Assembly (NCBI GenBank): GCA_964490245.1
Contig: CAZBAF010000001.1
Location: forward strand, 147,613-211,612
Source of the DNA: CAZBAF01 sp964490245
GTDB lineage: Bacteria; Patescibacteriota; Saccharimonadia; Saccharimonadales; JACDBH01
DNA: 64,000 nt
Direction: 5' to 3'
Shown here: positions 15,780 to 23,575 of the stretch, one piece after another
How positions within the stretch are numbered: the first letter of the stretch is position 1
How the letters are laid out: each line of letters starts with the position of its first letter
Notes under the pieces: generated by a model
Databases searched by the model: none
Told to the model about the DNA's origin: nothing
The model's input: the letters and a program-made list of their open reading frames with translations, nothing else
Position numbers and translations under genes: made by a program

Positions 15780-17165
15780 CTATACATCACGCACGCTACC
15801 AAAAGCCACGCGGTCCAGAATCTCGCCGTGCATGTCCATCATGGCGCCCGGTGTAATCACAAACTCGCCGTATCGGTTATTGATCTCATCCACCGCGTCG
15901 CTGACCTGGCGCTCGGCGGCAAAACTGCGGTCCTCTGCCAGCAGACTGAGCTGCTCGGGGTCGGCAGGAGCCAGATTGAACGTCGTTATACTGATGCCGC
16001 GCACCTTGCCGTACAGCTCGGCCCGCTCCAGCAGACTTTTGGCCGCCCGATAGATGCTCTGGGTCGAGTACAGCCGGTGACTGGTCTTTTCGCCGTGATG
16101 CCAGGCATTCCGGCTTAATAGCGTCTCGCCGCCGATAAAGCCATTATCCTTCGCGGGCACCTCTTGGTAGTTCATAAAACTCAAATATAAATGAATACCG
16201 CCGGCTGTCATGTCCAGCCGGCGCAACCGGCGGCCAACCTTTTCGCACAGCTTCAGCAGCAGCCGTGCCAACTCGGCGCGATCGGCAGTTTTGCGGGGCA
16301 GGGCATACTGATGGCCTACCTGGGTGCGCTTGCTCTCGAACCGGTCAATCTCGTACCCGCGCAACCGCAGATACCAATAGTAGCCGGTAATGCCCCGAAA
16401 CACGACTTTCTCCAGCACCCGCCGCTCAGCGTGCAAAAAATCCAGCGGCGTCATAATGCCGTAACTCTGCAGCCGACGCCTAAAACGTACATTAATCCCC
16501 GGCAGATCCATAAGATCCATCCCCTCGTACGTTTTTTTAAGGTTTGTATGATCAATCCTGCGCATGCCGTCAGGCTTGTCAAAGCCGGCCGCAAATTTGG
16601 CCAAAAAGCGATTGGGCCCGATCCCTATGTTTACCGTCACCGCCTCGCCCAGCCGCTCACGAACCTTTTGTTTAATCTCCCGTCCGATCTCTTCCATTGC
16701 CAGGCCAACCACCTCATCGTCACTGTTTTTAAGGGGTCGGGGGCTGGCGGATGAGTTTTTATGATGTAATGCACGTATCTTCTCGCGGAGGGCAGGCGAG
16801 CCCTGCAGGTGCAGGACAAATTCGTCGATACTTTTGGGGGTGACCTCGTCGGTATATTCAAGCATAAGCTCCTTGAAACGCCGGTGAGCCTCGCGGTACT
16901 TGGCAGGGTCGGGCGTCATAATCACAATGCCCGGACAAAGCTGGCGGGCCTCGGTTACATTAACGCCCAGCTTGACCCCCTTATACTTGGCCTCATAGCT
17001 GGCCGCCAGCACAAAACCGCGCGGGGTATCATAAGCCGCCACGCCCACCGGGCGGCCGCGCAACAGCCGGTTGGCCTGCTGCTCGATAATGGCAAAGCAA
17101 GAATTAAGGTCAATATGCATGACCGTCGGCGCGGACGTGGATATGGGGAGGGATTGTTTTTTCAT
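15780..17165 (-). CDS. dinB: Y-family translesion DNA polymerase (DinB/UmuC-like)
   Basis: The 461-residue product has the palm motif MHIDLNSCFAIIEQ (first metal Asp), ASYEAKYKGVKLGVNVTEA in the fingers, TPKSIDEFVLHL with the Asp-Glu pair, and the thumb helix-hairpin-helix (YEGMDLMDLPGINVRFRRRL). The little-finger domain follows. The start at ATG before KKQSLPIS is preferred; an in-frame ATG 16 codons upstream would run into the divergent gene. A palindrome, TATAA-GTT-TTATA, lies between it and the divergent gene and recurs before the nearby small-gene cluster. Confidence 0.93.
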   Translation of the reverse strand: MKKQSLPISTSAPTVMHIDLNSCFAIIEQQANRLLRGRPVGVAAYDTPRGFVLAASYEAKYKGVKLGVNVTEARQLCPGIVIMTPDPAKYREAHRRFKELMLEYTDEVTPKSIDEFVLHLQGSPALREKIRALHHKNSSASPRPLKNSDDEVVGLAMEEIGREIKQKVRERLGEAVTVNIGIGPNRFLAKFAAGFDKPDGMRRIDHTNLKKTYEGMDLMDLPGINVRFRRRLQSYGIMTPLDFLHAERRVLEKVVFRGITGYYWYLRLRGYEIDRFESKRTQVGHQYALPRKTADRAELARLLLKLCEKVGRRLRRLDMTAGGIHLYLSFMNYQEVPAKDNGFIGGETLLSRNAWHHGEKTSHRLYSTQSIYRAAKSLLERAELYGKVRGISITTFNLAPADPEQLSLLAEDRSFAAERQVSDAVDEINNRYGEFVITPGAMMDMHGEILDRVAFGSVRDV

Positions 17166-17176
17166 GGCTTTTCTTG

Positions 17177-17189
17177 TATAAGTTTTATA
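17177..17189. promoter_or_regulatory. Palindromic operator candidate in the dinB divergent promoter
   Basis: TATAA-GTT-TTATA, a perfect inverted repeat of five bases per arm, between dinB and the divergent gene. A longer version, TATAAA-AG-TTTATA, stands before the cluster that starts at 18874. Confidence 0.4.
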
Positions 17190-17815
17190 TGGAGAGAGCA
17201 CCGGAGGCTTCACCAGAAGTAGTACAAACCTTTACGCACCAAGACTTTCTTCGGCTATCTGCCGAGGAGGATCCGCGCGTCAAAAGCCACCTGACTCGTC
17301 TTTTTCGTGCGGTTGTAAATTATGGACTAGGCACTGACGGAGTGAGTGTCGAGGGGAGCTTTCCGCAAATTGACCGCTCTGTTATTGAAAATGCTATCAA
17401 CACATTAGAAAGAGGTGGACAAATTCGGGGCGTAGGCAACAAGTCCACCGAACAGCTGCGAACACTTCTGGAACTCGCCCCCGCACACTCCGATCAACCA
17501 AGCCAACCCCGTGAACCCACTCTTTTCTCCAAACAGGATTTTGTAAGCATCGCGGCCGACCAGGGTATGCATCCCACTGTCGGAAGTCGTACCTTTACGT
17601 CGCTGCTCCACTTTATACAGCGCCATCGCGAAGAGCTGGACATGGAGGCCATCGGCGTAAAAGAGGGCGAACAGGCGATCAGCTCTGATCTGCTTCACTA
17701 CCTTGCTGTGCATGCGGAAGTAAGGCGCCACATCCGCAACGCAGGCAAACATGTACTGGAAGTAATTAAGTCTGCTACAGAAAAGTCTACCGAGGAAGCT
17801 GCTGGCCGCCACTAG
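17189..17815 (+). CDS. Hypothetical protein with two related halves, divergent from dinB
   Basis: The 208-residue product (starting MERAPEASPEV; TTG at 17174 is an alternative) is soluble and mostly helical. Two stretches look alike: FTHQDFLRLSAEEDPRVKS and FSKQDFVSIAADQGMHP, each followed by a helix and a short Gly/Val strand (DGVSVEG and EAIGVKEG). The middle is a Pro-rich linker (PSQPREP). I do not recognise the family. Sharing a promoter region with dinB suggests a link to DNA damage, as an inference only. Confidence 0.7.
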   Translation: MERAPEASPEVVQTFTHQDFLRLSAEEDPRVKSHLTRLFRAVVNYGLGTDGVSVEGSFPQIDRSVIENAINTLERGGQIRGVGNKSTEQLRTLLELAPAHSDQPSQPREPTLFSKQDFVSIAADQGMHPTVGSRTFTSLLHFIQRHREELDMEAIGVKEGEQAISSDLLHYLAVHAEVRRHIRNAGKHVLEVIKSATEKSTEEAAGRH

Positions 17816-17819
17816 AGAG

Positions 17820-17984
17820 TTAACTCGTGCTCTGAACTCTTTTAATGAACTCGCCCAAGTGCAGTATCTGGCGCTCTTCGGGCTCGTACTCCTGTGCCGC
17901 GCGCTGGGCGGCCAGCTCCAGCCGCATAGCGTGCAATATTTTGCGGACCTCTTCGCGCTGTGCGCGCTTTTTACGATTTCTCAT
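17820..17984 (-). CDS. Small basic-helical protein (54 aa)
   Basis: The start ATG has a clear AAAGGAG seven bases upstream. The product begins MRNRKKRAQREEVRKILHAM, continues as a charged helix (LELAAQRAAQEYEPEE) and ends KRVQSTS. It is the last gene of a minus-strand cluster of small genes between dinB and the PaaX-like gene. Function unknown; it could be a small regulator or a polymerase accessory peptide. Confidence 0.6.
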   Translation of the reverse strand: MRNRKKRAQREEVRKILHAMRLELAAQRAAQEYEPEERQILHLGEFIKRVQSTS

Positions 17985-18118
17985 AGGATGCTCCTTTTTT
18001 ACTTGGTTTCACCGTTTTTACGCATTTCACGCCAACTATCCTCATCTGTTGTTCCGTGAAAATCGTGAAATGATTAGGTTTCACGCTCGTTTACAAAAAA
18101 CCTGCGGCCTGCGCCGCC
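17985..18118. other. Short intergenic region in the small-gene cluster
   Basis: Contains the ribosome-binding site of the 54-residue gene and a repeated TTTCAC...GTGAAA arrangement (GGTTTCACCG, CCGTGAAAATCGTGAAATG, GGTTTCACGC) that could be an operator or terminator. No other gene. Confidence 0.35.
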
Positions 18119-18409
18119 TCAAACACTCCGCGCATATACCACGCTTGCATCGTGGCTGCTCATGTACTCCTCCAGCGTCCATTGCAGACTGTCAGTGTTA
18201 AGCGCAAGTTTAAAATATGCCTGTCCATCCTGATCAGCGATAGAAAAGTGATGGATCTGATGCTTGCCGGCCCAGGTCTTGTGCCAAAAATCTATCTTGC
18301 CTAAGCGGTATTCCTGATTGTTCCAGCTCAGCATATAGGGCTGCATGTGGCGGGTGCGGGCGTTGTAGTACCAGACCACCGATACGGGCTCGTTCAGCGA
18401 CTCACGCAT
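18119..18409 (-). CDS. DUF6504-like small protein, paralogue 1
   Basis: The 96-residue product starts MRESLNEPVSVVWYY after GGAGG, which decides this start over an upstream ATG. It has the pattern PYMLSWNNQEYRLGKIDFWH, then HHFSIADQDGQAYFKLAL and WTLEEY. It aligns along its length with the gene at 18554-18874 (PVRLTWQGEDYFLGGVQFWY...HHYRVSDEYGDFTFELSL...WNLDKV). Proteins of this W-x-x-x-x-Y-x-L-x-x-x-x-x-W type (DUF6504) accompany Y-family or DnaE2 polymerases in actinobacteria, which fits dinB nearby. The family call is from memory of the pattern. Confidence 0.6.
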   Translation of the reverse strand: MRESLNEPVSVVWYYNARTRHMQPYMLSWNNQEYRLGKIDFWHKTWAGKHQIHHFSIADQDGQAYFKLALNTDSLQWTLEEYMSSHDASVVYARSV

Positions 18410-18557
18410 GACAGGCCTCCTGCGGGGATACATACCGGTTTACGTTTGTCATTTGCCCAATGGTTCTTATAGGCTGCCTGCCGGCTGAAGCCTGCTTTAC
18501 CTGGCAGGCAGAGACTGGCGCCTGCGACAGCAAATCGCATACGAGAGACTTCTTCAT
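18402..18557 (-). CDS. Small coupled ORF (51 aa) between the two paralogues
   Basis: Its ATG overlaps the stop of the upstream paralogue (ATGA) and its TGA overlaps the start of the downstream one. The sequence MKKSLVCDLLSQAPVSACQV has no known motif. It may be a translational coupler rather than a functional protein. Confidence 0.35.
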   Translation of the reverse strand: MKKSLVCDLLSQAPVSACQVKQASAGRQPIRTIGQMTNVNRYVSPQEACHA

Positions 18558-18874
18558 GCCATCGCCCCCACCAGCGACCGGCCGAGGTCATGCTGCACCT
18601 TATTCTCGACCACTTTATCCAGGTTCCAGGTCAGGTTCTCGGTCTCGAGCGACAGCTCAAAGGTAAAGTCGCCGTACTCGTCACTTACCCGGTAGTGGTG
18701 CACCAGCACACCGCCTCTGTGCTCGCCATACCAGAACTGCACACCGCCTAAGAAATAATCCTCACCCTGCCAGGTCAGGCGCACCGGCCGGGCATACTGA
18801 TCGCGGCCATTAAAGCTGAACAATACGTCTACGATGTTTTTGTTTTTAGATGTATAAGAGAGGCTATTACGCAT
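18554..18874 (-). CDS. DUF6504-like small protein, paralogue 2
   Basis: The 106-residue product has an N-terminus MRNSLSYTSKNKNIVDVLFS, then the core RPVRLTWQGEDYFLGGVQFW, HHYRVSDEYGDFTFELSLE and NLTWNLDKVVE. The core matches paralogue 1 in order and spacing, with conserved Trp, Tyr, Phe-Trp, His-His and the Leu-Thr-Trp-x-Leu end. CGGAG precedes the ATG. First gene of the minus-strand cluster; a palindrome shared with the dinB promoter lies about 15 bases upstream. Confidence 0.65.
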   Translation of the reverse strand: MRNSLSYTSKNKNIVDVLFSFNGRDQYARPVRLTWQGEDYFLGGVQFWYGEHRGGVLVHHYRVSDEYGDFTFELSLETENLTWNLDKVVENKVQHDLGRSLVGAMA

Positions 18875-18888
18875 ATCAAATCACTCCG

Positions 18889-18902
18889 TATAAAAGTTTA
18901 TA
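18889..18902. promoter_or_regulatory. Palindromic operator candidate upstream of the small-gene cluster
   Basis: TATAAA-AG-TTTATA, a perfect palindrome followed by TGGGG, like the TATGGAG context at the dinB promoter. Position just before the ribosome-binding site suggests repression at the promoter. Confidence 0.4.
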
Positions 18903-19097
18903 TGGGGCGATAGCTTAACGAACACGCTATCAGACGATTGATTTGATGATAGGCACCGCTGTAAATACGTTGGTGGCTATAAATTGCGTAAAGCCCGCAT
19001 GGAGGAATCCCTTAGAGTTACCAAAGAAAGCCCACACGTGACTGCCCCCAGTATACACCAACCCAAACTGCTCATGTCAACCCTCTCCGCTAAATTG

Positions 19098-19127
19098 TCC
19101 GGCCGGACGTATAGTGCGACAATTATT
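19098..19127 (+). repeat. Left 30-bp inverted repeat around the PaaX/Cas2-like gene
   Basis: Begins with the palindrome GTCCGGCCGGAC and ends two bases before the ATG. The 30 bases are the exact reverse complement of 19603-19632. Confidence 0.85.
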
Positions 19128-19129
19128 GC

Positions 19130-19606
19130 ATGGGAAGGAGACTGTCGCCTGCGACTATTTATGTGTTAAAGGGCCTGATGCCCTACACCCGGGCCAATTT
19201 GCAGCTGGCCTTTAGCCCGAATCGCTTCTTTAACGAGCTCGAAAAGCAGTCCCGTTTTAAGAAATCCCGGCTGCGGTCGTCCTATTATCATGCGCGCGAG
19301 CAAAAACTCATCACCGACGACCCCATCCCCAAGCTGACCGCAAAGGGCAGGCAGAGACTTCAGCCCTTCATAGCCAGTAAGCTGAGCGGGAACGGCCGGC
19401 TGATGGTTATCTTTGACATACCCGAAGGGCAGGCTCACAAACGCCGGCAGCTCAGGATGCTTCTTAGATCGCTTTCGTTTGAGCAGGTCCAGCAGAGCGT
19501 CTGGGTGACCAAGTTCGACCACCGTGAGGTGATCATCGAAGCTTGCCGGGAGCTCGAACTGGAGGGATACGTGCAGCTGCATGAATCGGCGCTCATTTTT
19601 TCATAA
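19130..19606 (+). CDS. PaaX/Cas2-fold transcriptional regulator-like protein
   Basis: The 158-residue product has an N-terminal winged-helix-like half (RANLQLAFSPNRFFNELEKQ, SYYHAREQKLITDD, KLTAKGRQRL) and a C-terminal ferredoxin-like half, RLMVIFDIPEGQAHKRRQL then LLRSLSFEQVQQSVWVTKFD. The F-D-I-P-E-x-x-x-x-x-R-x-x-L and Q-x-S-V-W motifs are those of PaaX-type repressors, whose C-terminal domain resembles Cas2. There is no cas1 or CRISPR array here. Perfect 30-bp inverted repeats touch both ends of the gene, suggesting either paired autoregulatory operators or a gene-sized mobile or invertible unit. Confidence 0.75.
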   Translation: MGRRLSPATIYVLKGLMPYTRANLQLAFSPNRFFNELEKQSRFKKSRLRSSYYHAREQKLITDDPIPKLTAKGRQRLQPFIASKLSGNGRLMVIFDIPEGQAHKRRQLRMLLRSLSFEQVQQSVWVTKFDHREVIIEACRELELEGYVQLHESALIFS

Positions 19607-19632
19607 TTGTCGCACTATACGTCCGGCCGGAC
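19603..19632 (-). repeat. Right 30-bp inverted repeat around the PaaX/Cas2-like gene
   Basis: Exact inverted copy of 19098-19127, covering the gene's stop codon and ending with GTCCGGCCGGAC. It lies just upstream of the promoter and start of the oxidoreductase gene. Confidence 0.85.
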
Positions 19633-19660
19633 GTTTTTGCGGGCAGGGTATACTGGAGGG

Positions 19661-20320
19661 GTGAAGCTACAATTCATCCGCAAACAAGAAGAGACCGATG
19701 GCATCTGGTCGTTTTTCTTTGAACCGGCCGAACCGCTGACGTGGCTGGCCGGGCAGTCCATCCGGCTGGAGATTCCGCGCAGCAGCTGGGGGGTCGACGA
19801 ACGGCGTTTTACCATTGCCTCAGCCCCGCACGAGCAGCACCTACGCATCACCACGCGCCGCAGCGACAGCAGTTTTAAGCAAAACCTGTTCGCCCTGCAG
19901 GCCGGCACACCAATCAATGCCTTTGGGGTAGAGGGCAGTTTTATATGGGGAGGAGAAAAAGCACATCGGCTGTTTATTGCCGCCGGTATTGGCATTACCC
20001 CGTACCGCGCCATGCTGAGCCAGCGCATCGCAGACGGGCAGGCGCTTGACGCCACGCTAGTCTATGCCAGCAGTGACAAACCAGCCGCCTTCCAGGATGA
20101 ATTACAGGATTGGGCAAGCGCATATAGCGACCTCAGGCTCCTGCAGACCGATCAGCGGCTGTTCATCGGCCCCGATTCATCCCTGTCAGAACACTGGCAA
20201 AAGAGCATTATTTACGTCTCTGGCCCTGAAGCAATGGTCAAGGATCTGACCGCGCGGCTGCAGGCCATGGGCGTTGCAGACAAACGAATCCGGCGCGACG
20301 AGTTTACCGGAAATTTGTAA
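19661..20320 (+). CDS. FAD/NAD(P)-binding ferredoxin-reductase-like oxidoreductase
   Basis: The 219-residue product starts at GTG with GGAGG directly before it; a TATACT box only five bases upstream suggests a near-leaderless mRNA. It has an FNR fold: FAD domain with FTIASAPHEQHLRIT (R-x-x-[ST]-x-x-S-x type) and NAD domain with RLFIAAGIGITPYRAML and IIYVSGPEAMVKDL. It has no iron-sulfur domain, so it would be a single-component flavin reductase. Position behind the PaaX-like gene and next to a copy of its flanking repeat suggests control by that regulator. Confidence 0.85.
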   Translation: MKLQFIRKQEETDGIWSFFFEPAEPLTWLAGQSIRLEIPRSSWGVDERRFTIASAPHEQHLRITTRRSDSSFKQNLFALQAGTPINAFGVEGSFIWGGEKAHRLFIAAGIGITPYRAMLSQRIADGQALDATLVYASSDKPAAFQDELQDWASAYSDLRLLQTDQRLFIGPDSSLSEHWQKSIIYVSGPEAMVKDLTARLQAMGVADKRIRRDEFTGNL

Positions 20321-20751
20321 ATTTTACATCATCACGAATTTGCCCAAAATAACAGGTTGTTTTGTGCCGGCATGGCATGAAATGCTTTTGGTAAAAGTTG
20401 ACTTATATTTTGATATTGCTAAGCTGGTTTTTGTGTCTTTTTTACGTGTGAGGTGAAAAAGCCGCAACGAGCAAGTGTTGAACCTTCCTATGCAAGCCCT
20501 GGCACACAGCACGAGCCAGCATCGCACGCCTCGGGACAAAATACCGGGAACATGCCGCAAAACGCATGTGCGAAAAGCAGCCTGCCAGCATGCCGGCAGC
20601 AGGGAACGGGGACACATATGTTCGCACTACCCATGCATATCTCAAATAATTAATGTAAATCATATTGCCTGTCGCTAGAGAGCAGGCAGCCGTTCTATGC
20701 CGTTTTTCCGGTACCGGCCGACGCATGGGGGTAGAGGGGAGTAGATAGAAT
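20321..20751. other. Long leader region before the Rpf gene
   Basis: No gene is supported. Several short stems are visible: CTGCC...GGCAG near 20580-20605 and GCCTG...CAGGC near 20667-20692, and GGGGAG precedes the rpf-like start. Rpf genes often carry a c-di-AMP riboswitch, but I do not find its conserved core here. Confidence 0.35.
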
Positions 20752-21513
20752 ATGAAAAAACGAGCTCTTGTAGCTGGTTTTTTGGTGCCCGCATTTCTGG
20801 CATCAGCACTTATTCTGGGCGTTGCATCAGCCCAGAGCGGCGATCAGGGTTTCCCCCTGGGAGCTATAAACATCACTAAAGAAAGTAAAGAAGCTCAGGA
20901 CGAACAGCAGGCAGATGAGCAGCCCGGCCAAACAGAAGCCGTGCTGTCGGCAGCCACGACTGACGAGCCGGCCATAGACGAGCCGGAAACGCCTGAGCCG
21001 GTCATTGTAGAGGTGCAGAAAGGCGATTCTTTAAGCAAGATTGCCGCCGCACACGACACTACCTGGCGACGTTTGTTTGACGCCAACAGCTTCATTAGCA
21101 ACCCGGACATCATCAACCCGGGCGATAAAATCCGCGTACCTTTTGCAGAAGAGGAAATCGCCGCCCGTGAACTGCCGGCACCAAAGCCGGTTGCACCGCG
21201 AGTTGCGACGCCAAAGCCAGCAGCAAAGGCCAAGCCGGCGCCGCGTATTACAACCAGCGCACCGGCAGTAGCTAGCGGAAGCGTATGGGATCGTCTGGCG
21301 CAGTGTGAATCCGGCGGACGCTGGAACATTAACACCGGTAACGGCTACTACGGCGGCCTGCAGTTTCTGCCCAGCACCTGGCGCGGAGTCGGCGGCACCG
21401 GCCTGCCGCACCAGCACAGCCGCGAAGAGCAGATTCACCGTGCCGAAATCCTGCTGGCACGCAGCGGCTGGGGCCAGTGGCCACAGTGCGCCCGCAAGCT
21501 TGGACTGCTTTAA
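20752..21513 (+). CDS. Secreted LysM-Rpf protein (resuscitation-promoting-factor-like transglycosylase)
   Basis: The 253-residue product has a signal peptide (MKKRALVAGFLVPAFLASAL, cleavage near ASAQS), an acidic linker, one LysM domain (about 83-130: VEVQKGDSLSKIAAAHDTTW, INPGDKIRVPF), a Pro/Ala/Lys-rich spacer and a C-terminal Rpf domain. The last has VWDRLAQCESGGRWNINTGN with the catalytic Glu and the paired Cys (AQCESG...WPQCARK). It should bind and cut peptidoglycan outside the cell. In epibiotic Saccharibacteria such enzymes may act on self or host wall. Confidence 0.92.
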   Translation: MKKRALVAGFLVPAFLASALILGVASAQSGDQGFPLGAINITKESKEAQDEQQADEQPGQTEAVLSAATTDEPAIDEPETPEPVIVEVQKGDSLSKIAAAHDTTWRRLFDANSFISNPDIINPGDKIRVPFAEEEIAARELPAPKPVAPRVATPKPAAKAKPAPRITTSAPAVASGSVWDRLAQCESGGRWNINTGNGYYGGLQFLPSTWRGVGGTGLPHQHSREEQIHRAEILLARSGWGQWPQCARKLGLL

Positions 21514-21887
21514 GCCCGTTTCCTGACGTATTTCTTTACAAAGGCAGGGTTTAAGACCAGCGATTCGGCCACAATATCGGCAGCGAATTTAAGGCCAAGA
21601 AAAAGCAAAACCGACCAATCAACAAAAAAGACCAGGGCAGGTATAAGGTGGAGCGGCACAATCCGCTTCACCACCTGCCCAAAGCCAAACATTTTTTGAC
21701 GATCCTGTGGCTTTAAAAAATAAGCCAACACATAACCAGTCAGCAGCATCACGCAGTTTATAAACACCAGCGACCACTGTGTATCACGCAGCTGCCGATT
21801 ATCCTGGTTCCGTACCTGTATAACAGCGATAACCTGCCGCTGGCAGCGCTGTTTTACGGCGCGGCGGTAACGGGTTATTTCAGCCAT
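21510..21887 (-). CDS. Hypothetical small membrane protein (start uncertain)
   Basis: The C-terminal 80 residues look like a membrane protein: two hydrophobic segments, WSLVFINCVMLLTGYVLAYF and LHLIPALVFFVDWSVLLFLG, separated by a basic loop (KPQDRQKMFGFG) and ended by VKKYVRKRA. The first 40 residues are Arg/Gln-rich and overlap a likely gene remnant on the other strand, so the real start may be downstream (for example at 21749). Family unknown. Confidence 0.45.
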   Translation of the reverse strand: MAEITRYRRAVKQRCQRQVIAVIQVRNQDNRQLRDTQWSLVFINCVMLLTGYVLAYFLKPQDRQKMFGFGQVVKRIVPLHLIPALVFFVDWSVLLFLGLKFAADIVAESLVLNPAFVKKYVRKRA

Positions 21888-21944
21888 CTGTTGCTGGACG
21901 GCCTGATCTGGCGCAGATTCCGCATAAGAAGCAAACGCTGGTAG
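21789..21944 (+). pseudogene. 3' remnant of a membrane protein gene
   Basis: The plus-strand frame QLPIILVPYLYNSDNLPLAA, GAAVTGYFSHLLLDGLIWRR reads like the end of a multi-span membrane protein, but a stop (21714-21716) closes the frame upstream and no start is present. It competes with the minus-strand gene for the same DNA. I infer a decayed gene end; weak. Confidence 0.3.
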
Positions 21945-21946
21945 TC

Positions 21947-22013
21947 ACACCATATATAGTGTCTATACGCTATATATAGCGTATACATACGTTGACAACG
22001 CTATATATGGTGT
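21947..22013. repeat. AT-palindrome repeat element, copy 1
   Basis: A perfect 22-base palindrome (21964-21985, half TATACGCTATA) inside a perfect 13-base inverted repeat ACACCATATATAG / CTATATATGGTGT (21947-21959, 22001-22013). The units recur at 53467-53522. Both copies lie between convergent gene ends. Confidence 0.75.
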
Positions 22014-22024
22014 ATTTGTGCCGA

Positions 22025-22480
22025 TTACTCGATCAGAGTTTTTAGCTCGATCGTACCGTCCTGCTGATACTTATCATCGCCGCCGCTACGATAAATACCC
22101 TCAATACTGACAGGTTCGCCAAAGGGCACGTCAGTAATAAACGACTGATCAGGTGTGGTGTCCTGCAGGCCGTAATAGGTGCCGGATTCGTCTTTAAAAC
22201 CGTATGCGCACTCGAGTGTCACCGGGCCGCTTTGATCACGGTGCGGCAGGCAGGCCAGCTCGCCCTTGAGCGACACCATGTCGCCGTCTGTAAAGCGCGC
22301 GCGATTGCCGGATTCGGGCGCGCTGATATTCTCTGAGATAAAAAAAGCGATCAAAACAGCCAGCAGTGTCGTGATGATTATGATCAGGCTGCGCCGTCGC
22401 ATATACGTATTGTTAACGCGCCGGGCCGTAATGTCAATGCGGCGTTGCAGCCAAAACAGTTCCTCAAACAGACGCGGCAT
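22025..22480 (-). CDS. Membrane-anchored OB-fold-like hypothetical protein
   Basis: The 151-residue product has one N-terminal membrane span (SLIIIITTLLAVLIAFFI) after a basic stretch, then a soluble beta-rich domain: FTDGDMVSLKGELACLPHRD, VTLECAYGFKDESGTYYGLQ, VPFGEPVSIEGIYRSG. The strand order and the V-x-L-x-G-x-L start resemble small OB folds. The start may be 26 codons downstream (MRRRSL). Function unknown, probably on the outer face of the membrane. Confidence 0.65.
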   Translation of the reverse strand: MPRLFEELFWLQRRIDITARRVNNTYMRRRSLIIIITTLLAVLIAFFISENISAPESGNRARFTDGDMVSLKGELACLPHRDQSGPVTLECAYGFKDESGTYYGLQDTTPDQSFITDVPFGEPVSIEGIYRSGGDDKYQQDGTIELKTLIE

Positions 22481-22585
22481 AGCTGATCGCCCTATCCGAA
22501 TGATCTGCAGCCAAGCGAAACAGTTCCGGCCTTGCCCTTACAGCGCGCTGTCAGTATAGTTACTTTAAATATAAGCTGGCCAACC

Positions 22586-23476
22586 ATGAAGCAAAACGTA
22601 CTGGAACGGCGCGAGAACATAGACGGAGCGGAGCTGCGTTTTGTGACGCCGCGCGAGACGAACGACCAGACGCTGCGCCTGCTGGTTATGCTCAATGGTA
22701 TTGGAGCGGGCGTTGACAACTGGGGGACGCTGCTGGAATCGCTCGAGCGTCCGACCGTTGCGATTGATGTGCGCGAATCAAAGCACCTGAAAACCGTGCC
22801 CACCATGCGGCATTACGGCGAGATTGTCATGAATATCGTGGCCAAAATCACCGAAAAACCAGCTGATGTCCTGGGGTATTCGTGGGGCGGTCTGGAGGCC
22901 CAGCAGATTGCCGCCGATTACGGCGAGCGCATCGGCAGGCTTGTGCTTGCAGCCACACTGCCGGGACAGACTTTTACCGTGCCTGGGGCGACGGCTCTAT
23001 GGGGGCTGGCTTCGTGGGACCGCTCGCCAGAGCACTTGCGCCAGATAGCGGGGGATATGTACGGCGGCAGTATTCGTACCAAGCCGGAGCTGGTCGAGCA
23101 TTTAAGAATCGCCCGGGAGGTAAACCCGCGGACCTATCTGCAGCAACATGCCGCCGCGCTGAGCTGCTCGACACTGAGGCCCTTTGCGCTGCCGCTCGTG
23201 GCACGGCTACCCTCAATCCGGAACGAGACGCTTATTCTTGCGGGCAATGACGACCCGGTTATCGGTATGCGCAATAATCACATTCTTAACCGTCTTATCC
23301 CGCGCTCCCGCTTAAGTATTGTGGATGACGGACACCTTCTGCTTTTTACCCAGGCAGACCTCGTCGTGCCGGCCATTCAGCGGTTTCTTGATGATGGGGA
23401 AGCCCCAGCCGGCTATCTGACCGCTGAATCGACTGCCCATCAGCCAGACAGAAACAACCTGGCGGCAGCCGCATAG
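22586..23476 (+). CDS. Alpha/beta hydrolase
   Basis: The 296-residue product (starting MKQNVLERRENIDG) has the alpha/beta-hydrolase pattern: LLVMLNGIGAGVDNWGTLLE as oxyanion-hole strand, DVLGYSWGGLEAQQIAADYG with the nucleophile Ser in GYSWGG, LILAGNDDPVIGMRNNHIL with the acid Asp, and DDGHLLLFTQ with the catalytic His. The substrate cannot be named. The Asn-Gly oxyanion loop and the C-terminal Asn-rich tail are unremarkable. It precedes the carboxyltransferase gene by about 100 bases. Confidence 0.85.
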   Translation: MKQNVLERRENIDGAELRFVTPRETNDQTLRLLVMLNGIGAGVDNWGTLLESLERPTVAIDVRESKHLKTVPTMRHYGEIVMNIVAKITEKPADVLGYSWGGLEAQQIAADYGERIGRLVLAATLPGQTFTVPGATALWGLASWDRSPEHLRQIAGDMYGGSIRTKPELVEHLRIAREVNPRTYLQQHAAALSCSTLRPFALPLVARLPSIRNETLILAGNDDPVIGMRNNHILNRLIPRSRLSIVDDGHLLLFTQADLVVPAIQRFLDDGEAPAGYLTAESTAHQPDRNNLAAAA

Positions 23477-23575
23477 CAGCGGACCAACTCGCCCGCTCAT
23501 CAGGCGAAAGGCTCTTATTGGCAAAAGAAATAATCTGTAAAAATATGCAAATGGTATATACTATTTACTAACAGT

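Noticed and set aside
19130..19606. Stand-alone Cas2 of a CRISPR system
   Set aside because: The N-terminal winged-helix half and the FDIPE...QSVW motifs fit PaaX-type regulators; no Cas1 or repeat array nearby.
20321..20751. c-di-AMP (ydaO) riboswitch before the Rpf gene
   Set aside because: The expected conserved core and pseudoknot elements are not recognisable; only generic short stems are seen.
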